Positions 1-12,318 of a DNA stretch of 64,000 nt are shown here, piece after piece. The DNA is from Pomacea canaliculata (taxonomy: Eukaryota > Mollusca > Gastropoda > Architaenioglossa > Ampullariidae): assembly GCF_003073045.1 (NCBI RefSeq), contig NC_037600.1, positions 15,144,352 to 15,208,351 on the forward strand, written 5' to 3'. The position numbers and the translations under genes were made by a program. Below the pieces are notes generated by a model. The model searched no databases, was not told the origin of the DNA, and saw only the letters and a list, made by a program, of their open reading frames with translations. Within the stretch, counting starts at the first letter, position 1, and each line of letters begins with the position of its first letter.

Positions 1-136
1 GATTTTAGACAAGGACTCTACTACGAATGCAGTTGTCTCTTTACGTAAAATAATAATAAGAAACAGTTCCACAAACCTCTATACTTAAAAAGAAGTCTTT
101 TTGCACGCAGTACTCTCACTTCATAGCAGAGGAAGC

Positions 137-690
137 AGAGATGACTGGCTTAAAGATCAACAGAAAAAAAAAGACCGAAATGATGAGAATCAACAACTAG
201 CAGGAACTCCCAATCCAACTTCAAGGAGACAGCATCCTAGAAACAGACCGCTTTACGTATCTGGAGAGCATTGTCAACAAGGATGGTGGAACGGATGATA
301 AAATCAAAAGCCGCATCAACAAGGCCAGGCATGCTTTCAACAGCCTATGCTCCATCTGGAACTTCCAAGTATTATCCTTCAGCAGTAAGACCCGCATCTT
401 CAACACCCATGTGAAGGCAGTCCTACTGTATGGTTCTGAAACCTGGAGAGTGACAAACACCATCAACAACAAGCTCCAGACCTTTACCAACCGATGCCTA
501 CGCCATGTTCTGGGAATAAGATGGCCTGTAAAGGTCTCCAACAGCTGCCTGTGGAAAAAAACCAACCAGAATGCCACTAGCCAAGACATCAAAAAGCGCA
601 AATGGGGCTGTATAGGACACACCCTGCGCAAACCAGCTGACACCATGGCTAGGCAGGCACTACCTTCACTCTCCATTTCTGTGACTACAG
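137..690 (+). mobile_element. LINE 3' fragment (RTE-like reverse transcriptase C-terminus)
   Basis: The end of a non-LTR retrotransposon ORF2 can be read. An upstream part contains TGLKINRKKTEMM and the stretch FTYLESIVNKDGG, followed by IKSRINKARHAFNSL, YGSETW, LQTFTNRCLRHVLGIRWP and WGCIGHTLRKPADTMARQAL. These are the hallmarks of the post-polymerase region of invertebrate endonuclease-reverse transcriptase LINEs. At least one in-frame stop lies in the upstream half, and the catalytic palm, the endonuclease and the start of the ORF are absent, so this is a 5'-truncated dead copy. Similarity fades after about 690 without an obvious poly-A tail. Assignment to the RTE group rests on remembered motif style, not on a search. 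Confidence 0.85.
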
Positions 691-3685
691 CTGAAGTCAA
701 ACGTCTCCATTGTTCATCGTGTCTACAGCTAAACAGTACATTTCAGTGTCAGTGAGTCATATTTCGTCTGTGTGAATTCTTTTATTGCCAGACTACTTCC
801 TTAAAAATCTGAGTAAAGTCTGGAATCAATTTTCATTATATCCACCATACCTATTGCACATTCAACCCACCCCCATTTTTTTTAGGTTTGTATGGTTGGA
901 ATTAAGTTAAATTTTCCCATGTACTTGAATAGAGTCAAGTGTGTGATTTAATCGATTTTAGATTGTTGACAAAGCGACTAATGATGGCATCGACCGGTGA
1001 CCAACAATACACGGGGGGGCGGACAGCCTTGTCTCACTAACTAAAAGGCGAACCCCCAGTGCTCCTAAGTTTTATTGGTTAAGATAAAGACATAGTTTGT
1101 GGTAGTCGGTCCGATACCCATATGAAGCAGTGTACTCCATCCAAACGACTTTCAGATCACAGGACTATTTTTACCTGGTAACAGTACAAGGGAGCAAACT
1201 TTGGATTTCGCGCTAAACGGTGGCGGTGGCGGTGGCGTCCCTTAGTCTTCTTTGCCACTTGTCGGCTGCTAGCGGGGTGGGGAACCCTTCATTTACATGT
1301 ATATTTTTTATTAGCGTTACCCTGAAAGGCTAGCTCAGATCCGAACTTAAAGTAAACAGCAATGAATCATTTATCCTTCCCAAAGCAATAAAATAAATTG
1401 ATTATACAGAATAAATGCAACCCTGTCAAAATGTCTATATGCATCTAAACATGTGTCTGTGTGTGCGAAGTTTAACTTAGCATCCTGTCAGAAAAACCAT
1501 TCAATTCTTAAAACTCATGTTATTCAAATTGCATGAAGAAGTGTGTTTGTGCTTCATTACCCTTTAACCTCCGATCACCACTGTAGTTAATTTGGAATGG
1601 AGAGATCGTTTTGTCAGTTTGTCTGTCCCACGTACACACACACACAAACGTTGTTTACTCTTCAGAAGATGACCAGAACCAAGGTGAGACGTCAGACAGC
1701 TCACCATCCTTGAAGCATTTCGTCAGCAGGAAACTAAGGTCGCTCCTTGGAAACTATGACCAGTTTCCAGTGTCTACAAATGCTCTTCGTGTCTTTTTAA
1801 GGCAGTTTCTCGGTGTCTATGTGTGATCAATTTCTCGTTTTCTTTTTATTTTTTCCTTCTTATGATAAGCATTTTAGAAAATCCTGTCATTCCTCCCTCT
1901 CTCTCTCAAATATAGTTATTAACCGTCAAACACTATTATTTCAATCAATTTTATCTCATTATCCCACGGACCATATACAGTCTTATGTAAGGTCTGTGGC
2001 GATAAATTTCACATGTATTTTTTTTAATTCGGTCGGGATGGGGGGGTAGGGAACTGGTATGAAGGCTTACACAGTAATTCAGCTTTTGCTGCAGTCACAT
2101 TTTCGGCTGCTTCATGATACAGTTCATTTAAAATTGCAGAGCGCTGAAATTTATACACATTGAAATGTAATAATCAGTATAATATAGGTGAATATATGCC
2201 GTTCCGTGTGTAAAAAAAAACCCAACAAAACCAACACATCTCAGGGGGATACTCAGATGTGTTCTCAATAATAATGAGCAAAATATTGTTCTGTTTGACA
2301 CGTCTTAAGTGGCGCCTTATCATCAAAATGTATGTGATCAGAGTGCCGATGACAACAAGAACTGCTAAGATAAGCACTGCTCTTTGCTAGAAGTGGATTG
2401 CGAAGAAGAATCTCATACTTTTTGAAAATTCAATTTTTAAATTTTACACCGAATATTGAAATAATACTTCCTTCGCGCAATTAAAGTTTGGACAATACAT
2501 CAACAGCAAGATTAATTATAGGGGTAAATACAGGTGGTGGTTGTGGTCGACTGCTGATGAGGGCGGTGATGGAGCAGGAGAACCACGTCATCAAAGCACT
2601 CACGTGACCACTTCTAGTGTCAAACGGAAAGATGCCAGAGCCTCTTAGAATGCGTGGCGAGATGAGAGAGAGGAAGTCTCCAGCTCGCCACAAGGCGCAT
2701 GCGCTCCACCGGGCAGCATGAGGATGTCATCCACTTCAAAGTTAGCTTGACCTGTGACCTTTTCAGGGGGGAGGGTATTGACTGTCTTTTGTTAGTTTCC
2801 CACGTGTTCCTTTGAGCTTAAAGTTTTGACAGGAGAATTCATGTTAAAAACGTTTTAGAAAATTTTCCCCGCCCCTCACAAAATTATTTATTGGTAGGGT
2901 GGAGGTGGAAGTTGTCAGTTTATACTTGTAGATCATTCCATTAAAAAAAAAAAAAAGCAATCGTATTGAAGGAAAAAAATAATTAAGAGAAAACATCAAA
3001 AACTAACGGTCTCTTGAATCACTTATTTTTATCACCTAACACTTGATAATTACTAAAATATGTGATCAAACTTTTCAAAAAAAAATCATGGCTATTATTT
3101 CTAAGTTGTTTCTCAAAAGTTAAAACAAATGAACCACGTATTAATCTAGGAATGTTGTTTTCAATGATTGTGCGTTTGTGCACGTGAACTAGTTCTTGCA
3201 CGAATAATGCTGCGGGGTGGAAAATGGAGTTAAACCGGAACTTGTCTCTGATATTCGTAAAACGTGCCTCTAGAGGAGAATCTAGGTTCTATTAATCGCG
3301 AATACTGGCACTTTCAGTCATCGGCACTTAGAATTACTTACGATTACGGCCTTTGTTTATGATTTTGACACAAATATTGAACAACGAAAGAAAAAAGTTT
3401 ACAGAAATGTCAAAAATAATCAAATATTTAACAAAGCATCTAAAGCACATCAGTTATTCTCGACTTCAAAGATTGGTATTGACACCACGTGTCCCCTTCC
3501 TTCTTCTCAAATATTCTTTCTCAGGAAGAGTTCTTTTCCACGTATTCCAATTTTTTTTTAAAGCCTACAGTCTTCAGAAACAAACGAAAACAAGCCAAGC
3601 AATAACTGTCACATGTCGTCAGATTATCACTGAGTACTCAGGGCTCGAGCATCGTCGCCCAGTCTTCCTCAATCTTGTTTGTCAA
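691..3685. other. Intergenic stretch and probable 3' UTR of the minus-strand cysteine-rich gene
   Basis: No gene with codon structure and splice sites was found here. The right end presumably holds the 3' UTR of the cysteine-rich gene whose stop is at 3686-3688. A minus-strand AATAAA (plus TTTATT at 2887-2892) is a possible but distant polyadenylation signal. The stretch also holds a segment related to 16762-16975 and a possible orphan membrane-helix reading frame near 2240-2390, both described separately. Confidence 0.4.
1755..1968 (+). repeat. Copy A of a two-copy segment (other copy at 16762-16975)
   Basis: The run GTCTTTTTAAGGCAGTTT followed by CTCGGTGTCT, then an AT-rich stretch, then GTTATTAACCGTCAAA and TTTTATCTCATTA, recurs in the same order and spacing at about 16818-16975. 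By eye, identity is about 70-75% over roughly 160 bp. Weaker similarity seems to extend left over the first coding exon of the secreted Gly-rich gene. It is either a dispersed repeat or a decayed copy of that gene's first exon and intron start. Confidence 0.6.
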
Positions 3686-6600
3686 TCACTGCCAGACGCA
3701 TCTGTGCACAGGGGTTGTCTCGTAGGGAATGGAGAAATCAGGTTCGCAGCTGGTTCTGCTGGGACACTTGCAAGGATAGTGTATACGGTTGCCATCGTCA
3801 CTGAACAACGTGCATTCATCTCGGTTAGTTCTTCGTATGTTGCACCGCCTCTGTAAATAAATAAACAAAATGTTTATATTTGGGATCAACACAAGCGTCT
3901 ACTGCACCTTTATATAAGATACAATTTTCCCCAAACCCTCATCTCGAGACACGAGTCTACAAACATCACCATGCACAGGAAGTTGTCAAAAATTCAAGAC
4001 ATCGGAATTGTAACCGTTTAGGCACCTCTCAATGGGAGAGCTGGGGCATGTAAATTAAACGAAACGTGGCGCAGAAAGAAGAAAATACAAACCTTGAAAT
4101 TTGGGCAGACATATTTCATGTGGCGGAAGTGGGCAGAATCAACGTACATCTCGTCGATAACCAACGGTCGCGAATCCGCGCAAGCGCAGCGGAAGACGTC
4201 AACTTCCTGGGGGAGGGTGGACAGTCCAGTGACCTCCAGGGCCGTTTCATTGTCAGTGCAGAGCGTTGGAGGCTGAACTTCGTTGCAGAACATCATGCTC
4301 AAAGTCATGTCCGTGTCTGGAATCGCGAATTAATTTATTAATAAGATAATAATTTTTTTTTAACAGAAACCTGTCATGTAAAGAAAGACTGTAACACATA
4401 TTTTAAAATCCTATCATTACATCATTATTAACAATTTTGTTACCATAATTTAAATAAATAAAAAATAAGCAAATCAACTTTGATTAATAATGTTAAGTCT
4501 TTAAGAAGAACATTTGAGATGATAGACTAAAACCGCAGGATGGGATATCGCAACAGGGACAAGAAGGAACCAAACAGGAGATAAGACCGTGCACCTATTG
4601 CCGTCCGGTGTAGCTGCAACCTTAGTTTGGGGATGTAGGTATTTGGTAATACCTCAGAAGAAAACTTATCCCTGGTGAGAGGCATATACCTCTTCCATAT
4701 TTACAGCCCCATAAAAGACAAGAAACAAGGGGCAAAATTCTCTCCTACAAATAAACATCAAGGAAATAACGAAGAAAGAAAAGGACATAACACTGTTGAT
4801 GACCAAAAAAAAATAAAAAAAATTACAATAATAACAATAATAAAAACAAAAAGACATATGAAGAGATTTATGGATGGTAACACGGAGAAACGTGCCAGCA
4901 CGAACTTGTATTACTAAACTGCTTTCAGGCTATTTTTTTCAGTTAACTACTAAACCGAGGCTGGTGTATACAAAGCTTCCGGTTTTGTCACATTCATTGT
5001 TTAGGCTCGCTGAGACTATCAGCAGAGAACTTGGCAAGAAGCTAAGCGTTGGTTTCGGCAAACAGCCGGCAGTCCACCTTCACACGTCCGTGATGCCAGC
5101 AAAAGTTATACAACTGACGAGGGGCTCACTGAGGTGAACAGAAACTCACGCACCTGAGTTGGTGGTTGCAAGCTCGCGGGTGATGACGCGACTGGCGTCC
5201 CCCTCCCAGTCCGTGGAGCAAGGTTTGCTGGCGGGGCAGCTGCACAGTTCAGCGGCTATCGTCTCCGTGGTGGCGGAGATGCGGTGCATGTCCACCTTGA
5301 TCCGACAGGGCTTTGATGCCGAGCTGCAGCGCGGATAATGTCTCTGTGAAACAACAGTTAAAAGCCAGTAGTATACAAGTCTAGAGACGAATTCACTCCC
5401 AATCAAGGCATCAATGATCAGCAGAAACACATGTTTGAAAAGTTATCAAAATTATCGGAAAGTGTACGCTGCATAATACAATCACAACCAATCACAAAGC
5501 AGTATCTTGGTAACTCGGAGAGTCCGAAATCGATGTAAAATATAAACAATGGATGTAAAATATAAACAATGGATCAAGAGACTGAGGTCCTGGGGAGGAC
5601 GGATTCGCTTGTCGGTGGTCCTTTCCTGATGTGGACAATAACATTTAACGACCAAGAATGTCTTTTCCCTTCTCTCTTGTTAGCTTTTGCTTAACATTGA
5701 TTCATATTTCCTCCTGCCCTTAATCCAGGATTCTATAACTGCTTTCACGTGATAAAGAGCCAAGGGACCAAATTGTTAGTAGGCAAAAGCTAATGTCAAG
5801 TAAAAGGCCAAACCAAAAACACGCTTGCCCTTGAGTTTCCCAATGTTGCCCGAGGGGCAGAGACTTACCCTCACTTCATAACTACGGTCCCATGTGTCTT
5901 GTGAAGCTGAACTCTTTTATGTACAAGGTTTGTAAACGTGTATTTCTCCAAGATATGTGGAAATAGCATCTTGAACCCAGTTATTAGAAAACAAAATTAT
6001 ATTCAACTAAATCTTTAAACGGTCACCTAGTACCTACCGATTATCCTCGCATGTTTTGCTCTTGAATGAAAGTACACCAGAGAATATCTCTAAACAATAC
6101 ATCTCCTGCTTCTCGGCAGCTAAGGGACACTACCAATGGGGTCAGGTCGACAGACATCACGTACGTAGTTCACGTCAGTAGGAGGCGCTGAATGCTGACC
6201 TCAATCCTGTGGAGACTCGCCCGGGGGAGGGGACACAAACGGTCGCCTTTACGAAAAGGGGCGGAAGTAGCTTCCAGCCTGATCAAGGTCCTCGAGAGGG
6301 GTCAGCGGCAGTAACACTCAACCCTCTTTTGTGCGACCGAGCCTTCGAGGAAACGAACGTGAATCTTACCAAGACCGGCACAAAGTTTACCTTGTGTCGG
6401 GGTTATGACCCTCGGCGTTATATGTCCGACTAGTCTATACTGACTTCCGTCACGTGGCTGTCTCTCGTCACGTAGACCTCTTCAGCCATGTCTCTTGTGC
6501 GCGTGTGTGTGGTGGGGTGGAGGGAAAGGGTGGAGGGAAGGGGTGGTGCAATGAACTTAACCCAGATATTTGAAAATAAAAAGTTTTGTAGTCGGATTAG

Positions 6601-9168
6601 AATTCACAATTTTGCTCTTTTCTGTCGGGTTTGTTTTCCTTTCCTTTTTTCATTTACGAGTGGATGCAAAATGTGACGCGAAGGCTTAAAAATAAAAGAA
6701 AAATAAATAAAATAAAATAAGGGTATCCTTGTGCTTACCTGCTTAAAACAATAACAGAAAAGAAGACGAAGATGGAAAAGAACAAGAAACTTTATCTACT
6801 CTCTGTGCTATCTTTGACGTCATTTCCGGGCTGAGGGCAATGCGAGAAATCAGGTGCTTTGCTTATCTCCCGCCAAGTAGATATCAACGCACGTCATTGA
6901 GGAAGAGAACTCTGCGGGGAGTAACTCGCGGTATGCGTTGTGTACCCGACCCCATATCTTTCCGGAAACAGTTGGTTAGCGTGGGTGGAAGGACACGACT
7001 CGTTGCACCGCAAACTTTCCGGCGAGGGAAACTTGATATCAAGCTTCCGGGCACTGTCAATGCTCTGCCTTCCCCATCCCCTTACAAATGTTTCTTTCTG
7101 GCTGCCTGGTGTTTACCTTTTACCGCTGAAGACATTTCCTGTCAAAACAAACTGCCCCTCTGATCGTTTTCTCAGGATCTGCGCTTTATCTTAAGCTTGT
7201 AACCAGAAGACTTGCGTGAACACGTTTGATAAAATTTTCCTTCTAAGACTTCAAATAAACATTCTTCTCCTTCCCACCCCATTAACAGTTATCGTGCAGA
7301 ATCTTGTATACATTTTTTAAGGATTGCATTCCTGTATCTTGTTTTCTGGGAAACATTTTTTTTTTATGAGCGGTCATGAACGCAAAATGTTTGAATGACT
7401 GCTTGAATAAGTGAAGAAGAACCATTTAAAAATGGTTTGGTGTACAGCATGAAAAGAACTAGTCCAAGAACACATCCCTATTGAAATCTGAATCAACAAT
7501 CCAGCAGGTGGGTCAGATGAATCGTGTGACCAGTCAGACAGATTGGTTTTCAACCCAGAATAAAACGATTCTGCAGATGGCGTAGTGGTGTCTGATGGAA
7601 TCAAGAACTATGTTGGCTTTCATGCCCACTCCCTCTCTCCACTCCCATGTGGCTTATTGAAATTTTCAAGTGTCATGCTTCCTTGTATGTTTACTGTATA
7701 AGCAGCTAAAAATGCGAAAGCTAGCGAGAGGAGTATTTTGTTTATAAACATCACTTTCCCATAACAGCGTGAAGTATCAAAACATTCAAATATTCGCCCC
7801 CGAACAAGAAGCAAACGGCCACAGGCCCGCCAGGAATTTCATGTCACGACTGACATGCAGACCACGAGACGTAAGAGGGGGAGCTCCTTAAAACAGGGGA
7901 CCATGCTTCTAACACTGGACTGTGAGATGGACTGGTAGACATCCCTATCTGACTGAGGCGCCGGTCCCTCCAGGTTCAATTCATTGGGAGTCAAGAGCAG
8001 GAGGAGGTAATCGCTATTAAATGCTGGTCTACGGTTATCGCCTTCTGTGCTAATTACTGCTGACATTCACCTTGATTACAGATAGGTCAGGAAGGCCCCG
8101 GAAGGCATACAAACCCTCTCAACCACCTGTTCCCCTCCCACTGTACATATAATATCAAGATAATTAGCAATCCTATTCTTAGTCTCCTTTAGGACTTAAC
8201 AGCGTGGGAAAAGTAACTCTAGCTGTTGTAAACAATTTTAGTGTAATACGTATGTTTACCTGCCAGGACGAAAAAAAAAAAAAAAAAGAAAGAAAAACGT
8301 GCGAAACAAGTATTTGTTCTGTTTTGCAAGAGCAGATATTTAGTCTATTTTACACCGATCAGAAAAGTTTCAATAAACAACCATACTATTCTTACATTAA
8401 AATGTCAAAATTAAAATCTTGTTTAAATGCTGTGTTCCCACACATCTTCGTGCTTACTCATAATAATTACTAATCAATTACTTAAATAAAGTTATTGTAA
8501 TTAATTACTTAAATGAAATTGTTGTTATCAATTGCTCAACATATATTTTCATTGTTGTACCTACAGTCGAACCTCCATAAGTCGACCTTCACTAAATCGA
8601 AAACCTCCCTATATCGAATTAATTGTTAGTTACCGGCCAAACACCTGCGCCTATTACAAAATTTTCTAAACTCGAAAACTCCGTAAGTCGATTTTTATTC
8701 GGGTCACTTTGAGTTCGACATATCGAGGTCCGACTGTATATATATATCATTAAACACTGTTGCTATCATTAATTATATATTATGAACCTGTTAAGTCATT
8801 TCAAATAACAGCTTTGCGCATCTATCAAACCTCTGGAAACATAAATCAAACCATCTTTCTTAAATAAATGCTCTCGTGAATTCGAGCTATCGCTACTTGA
8901 AAAAAAAGGAAGGTAGTAATTTATACCAAGGGCAAGCGATGAAATAAGAAAGAAATTTTTTTTAATGAGCTAGGGATGTACAAACTCAAATTAAAAAAAA
9001 AAAAAAAAGGGGACGGAAGAAACGAAGAAAAGTGAGTTATGTGACACATGAGGTGCCGAGACATGAGGTACTTACATTTCCTGGAAAGAAGCCGTTTCCG
9101 AAAGGAGGCATCGCAGAACACACGGATATCAACAGGACTGCAGCGACCCATAGCAGCGCCATTGTCAT
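3686..9168 (-). CDS. Secreted cysteine-rich three-block protein, possibly Argos/giant-lens-like EGF inhibitor
   Basis: There are four coding exons on the minus strand: 9168-9076, 5343-5154, 4316-4093 and 3850-3686. All have GT-AG borders with matching phases (0, 1, 0), giving 223 residues. Exon 1 encodes a clear signal peptide (MTMALLWVAAVLLISVCSA). Each later exon carries one related cysteine block: C-x6-C-x20-C-x-CP-x4-C (exon 2), C-x8-C-x23-C-x-C plus a later C (exon 3) and C-x9-C-x13-C-x-CP-x5-C-x15-C (exon 4). That is 5, 5 and 6 cysteines, an even total of 16. A good acceptor (CTTCAG before 9208) shows that a 5' UTR exon lies upstream. Three related disulfide-rich modules behind a signal peptide recall Argos (giant-lens), the secreted inhibitor that clamps EGF ligands, and molluscs are known to carry giant-lens-like genes. 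I could not compare sequences, so the family name is inference. Other small multi-disulfide secreted proteins remain possible. The gene structure itself is well supported. Confidence 0.75.
5533..5572. repeat. Perfect 20-bp tandem duplication
   Basis: The unit ATGTAAAATATAAACAATGG occurs twice without a gap, in the first coding intron of the cysteine-rich gene. It looks like a recent local slippage or duplication event with no evident function. Confidence 0.9.
8564..8736. mobile_element. pogo/Tigger-like MITE
   Basis: The element is 173 bp and is flanked on both sides by TA (8562-8563 and 8737-8738), the target site of Tc1/mariner/pogo elements. Its ends are inverted repeats: left CAGTCGAACCTCCATAAGTC and right, read on the minus strand, CAGTCGGACCTCGATATGTC. 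Several further TCGA/TCGAA subterminal motifs lie inside. There is no coding capacity. The CAGTCGAACCTC terminus is typical of pogo/Tigger non-autonomous elements. It sits in the first coding intron of the cysteine-rich gene. Confidence 0.85.
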
Positions 9169-9376
9169 CCACTTGCTAAACTGATCACTGCGAGCTCGTC
9201 GAGTTTATCTGAAGACATAAAAAAGAAAAGAAAAATAAATCTTTTCACACGACTAATTGACTCCTATCTTTCCTAGGCAGCGAAAGAAAGAAAAAAAAAC
9301 AAAAAAACAAACAAAATCAAACAAAACAAAACTCGGTGCTGACTTTTCGTTGACTGGGTGAAAACTGCTCTCTCAC

Positions 9377-9563
9377 AAGTTGCCACCAAATCTGTTCGCA
9401 TATACGAGCACGTAAAACTGCCTTCCGAAGCGAAGCTGGGTAGAGTGAGTTCTGGTTGCAGTCGTTTGCTGATTCGTTCAGTCGCTCGCTTGGGGGGAGA
9501 TGGGGAGGGGCGCGAGCGCTCAGCCGTGCCAGTCTGCGCATGTCCTCCACGCGGTCTTTTATC
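9377..9563 (-). promoter_or_regulatory. Candidate promoter and 5' UTR exon of the cysteine-rich gene
   Basis: Read on the minus strand, GATAAAAG at 9563-9556 is a TATA-like box. A possible start site near 9535 lies 25-28 bases downstream. A candidate untranslated exon could run from there to a GTGAGA donor at 9376-9371, which would splice to the acceptor before 9208. The surrounding 9,380-10,100 is clearly richer in G, C and CpG than its neighbours, as expected for a promoter region. The exact exon is inference; RNA evidence would settle it. Confidence 0.4.
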
Positions 9564-11455
9564 TCCGCGCGGGAGCCAACTCACGCGTTGGAAACAAATT
9601 CCAGGCTAACGAACCGCCTCCCCCACCCCACTCACCCGTTCGTCTGACACTGCGACAAGACACTTCATTACTTACATGTGTAGGCGGAGGAGTTCTGCTG
9701 CTCCGGTGGGCGGTTTTCCGATAGGTTTTACTTTCTTTTTCAATCAAGAGGAATTACTGGTTTAATGTCTTTCTTTCAGTTTGATTATAAGATCGGATAA
9801 CGAGGACGGTTTGACCAGTATCCTCTGCTGATGAAACCGCGGTCCAGCTATGCGTCTGGCTTTTCACTATTGCGTTGTTGCGCATGCGCGCGCATCTGGC
9901 GACTGCTGATGGCGTTGATGGCTGATGTTGTTATGGCTGACGAGGGTCGGCAGCTGTATTTAACGAGAACTTCCTCCCAGCCGGTTGTGCTCGCTTCACT
10001 GCTGCCAAGTCCTGGTAACGTCTGCCACCTCCCGTTTCCTCGGTCAGTTCGCCCGCTCCCGCCCCTGTTCCTGGCTAAAAATATTTTGGATGACTCAAAT
10101 GGCCAGCGTGCTCAGCACAACTATAGTTGCGAGTTGAGCGATTCACATCGAAAAGTGATACGACAAGCGAAGACGATTCAGCCTCCATTCCTTCTTTGTT
10201 GGCATTTGTGAAGACGTATACGAAGATAGGACCATCAACAGAAGAGATTGAGAGCCAGGAAGTCATGATGCAGACTTTACAATCGTATTTAAGAGTTTTG
10301 ATATTAGATGGCGACTTAAGAAACCGTTACTCATCATTCAAAATCTTGTCTTCAATCGTCCTCCTATGTCCCCACCCACCGTCACAACCAGCAATGTCCA
10401 GTCACCTGCCATTTCGTGTATAACTGAGCGTTATTTGCAGCATCAGTCCAGCACCCAGTGCACCCCAAACAACGGAAGTTTTACCGCTTTCACCAGGAGA
10501 CAGATGCGCAGTTGCGTGCGGCAGTGACACCTCGTGTCTGAGACGAGAACGTGCATGCTCGTGAGAACCTGTCCGAGAAGAGCTTCTCTCGGCCAAATGT
10601 TACGCACATTGCACGTGTGTGCCGACTACGAGGACTGAGCATCAGACGCCTTACATTTCCGTTTCGTAATGTTGTCTACTTTTGATTTTACCCACATCTG
10701 TCATACTTAAATATTGTTGGTAATATTCGACATACACAATTATTTCCAATTGACTACGAACTTTTTATTGAAGTTTCGTTAAAATTTTTGATAGCATTGT
10801 TTTAAATAAAAAAATAATTTAAAACCTACTTACGAAACCACACAAAGACTAGACAAAATCACAAGCTGACGACCAATTATGATCGTGGACTGTAGCAGGT
10901 GGCACGTGAAACCCGTAAGATATTTCGAGTCAAGATCATATTAAGATGAAGACAAATATTTGTAGGTTCGACTGTTCAGAAACGTTGGCTTACTCCGCGT
11001 GCGTGCATATGTGACCACGCGAGATTTTATTCTTTATTTTGAGAAGTGAAAGGGCGCCAGTAATTAGGACCGATTACAATGTCGGATGGGGTGTGGAAAA
11101 GCAAGAGACCAATGAACGGTTGTAAGACATTCACCCCGACAATTACTTATCTCGCGATTTATTAAGACTTGGAAACCTCATATTGAGACTAATAATAGAA
11201 AAAAGTGACAGTGTAACTTGCAATAATAATCTGAAGTTGAAGAGTAAACAAACTGCAGTTGAAATAATCAAGTAATCTCTTGTATGTATCATTTGAAGTA
11301 ATAATTGAGCATGCACAATATTTTCATGTTGGCTGTTATTAGAAGCAGAAAACGTAAGTCCTGTTTTTGAAATAAAACATACTGAGTGAATCAAAATTAT
11401 AAAATTTATTTAAAATGCCTACTGATAACAAACAACCATAACAAATCGGATTAAA

Positions 11456-11505
11456 AACCAACCAACCAACCAACCGACCGACCGACCGACCAACCAACCG
11501 AACAA
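11456..11505. repeat. Tetranucleotide repeat (CCAA/CCGA)n
   Basis: About twelve tetramers occur in a row, changing from CCAA to CCGA and back to CCAA. The internal switch shows that one variant spread within an older array. Confidence 0.9.
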
Positions 11506-12112
11506 ACAAAACCCCCTAATGGACATGAGCTGAATATTGCACCCATAGAAATGTTTCAGTACCATTCAAGTTGTTCTTGGCTTTTAGCTGCTTCCTTAAG
11601 AAAGAAATATTTTTGGCATCGCGAACTTGCTTGCACCAGACTTGAGCAATCAGCGCGAGCAAATGTGTCCGCACCCCGGAAATACAAAGCTAGAAGTGGA
11701 AACTCCATTTTGAGACAAGGGCCACTGAATGAACTTGGCTTTTGGCCTCAGAGCTTCTGAAGAAATGTTTTACTCCTGCTCCAGCACTATTCCCGCGGGC
11801 TAGGAAGACCAAAGTTAATGCATCAAGATGAAATAGTTTGATCCAGATTGAACACATGTTATGCCTGGCAATAAATTACCAAAATATTGCTAAGGCAAGA
11901 ACTTCAAACCTCATGCATTGTTGTGGAATACGCGTCGCTGATTCCAAGACTGAAGTATTTTGCAAGCACTTGACAAAATTCAGTTTTACCGGTAATTGGG
12001 CAAAGAAGAGGGGAGGGGATGTTATTTTTTGGATTCAGAATGATTCTGAAGACTTAATGCTTGTCTTCCAGCCAGCTTGCAGAATCCCAGCCTGGAAAGT
12101 GTGACGAAGGAT

Positions 12113-12318
12113 GACATCTGTTCACTCGCACTGTTACTCATCCATAAACACTCGGTTTACTCTTAACGTTAGTCACACTGTCACTCGCTTATTCACCACA
12201 CAGTCACTTATGTATGCACATATAATAATACACTCACACACTCACTTATTCATTCTGACTCGCTTACTTTACTCACTCGCTTACCCGCCAGCTCATTCAC
12301 AAAATCACTCACTCAACG
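12113..12318. repeat. Degenerate ACTC-type minisatellite
   Basis: The 200 bp are dominated by short runs such as TCACTCGCTTA, CACTCACAC and TCACTCACTC, with strong pyrimidine/A bias. The open frame across it is a by-product of this composition. Confidence 0.6.

Noticed and set aside
7374-8066. Minus-strand frames inside the first coding intron of the cysteine-rich gene
   Set aside because: Checked for an extra exon; none has flanking acceptor and donor with suitable phase, and exons 1 and 2 already join in frame.
9273-9747. Several overlapping Arg/Pro/Ser-rich frames on both strands
   Set aside because: Typical of a GC-rich promoter and 5' UTR; no conserved motif, and frames overlap in all directions.
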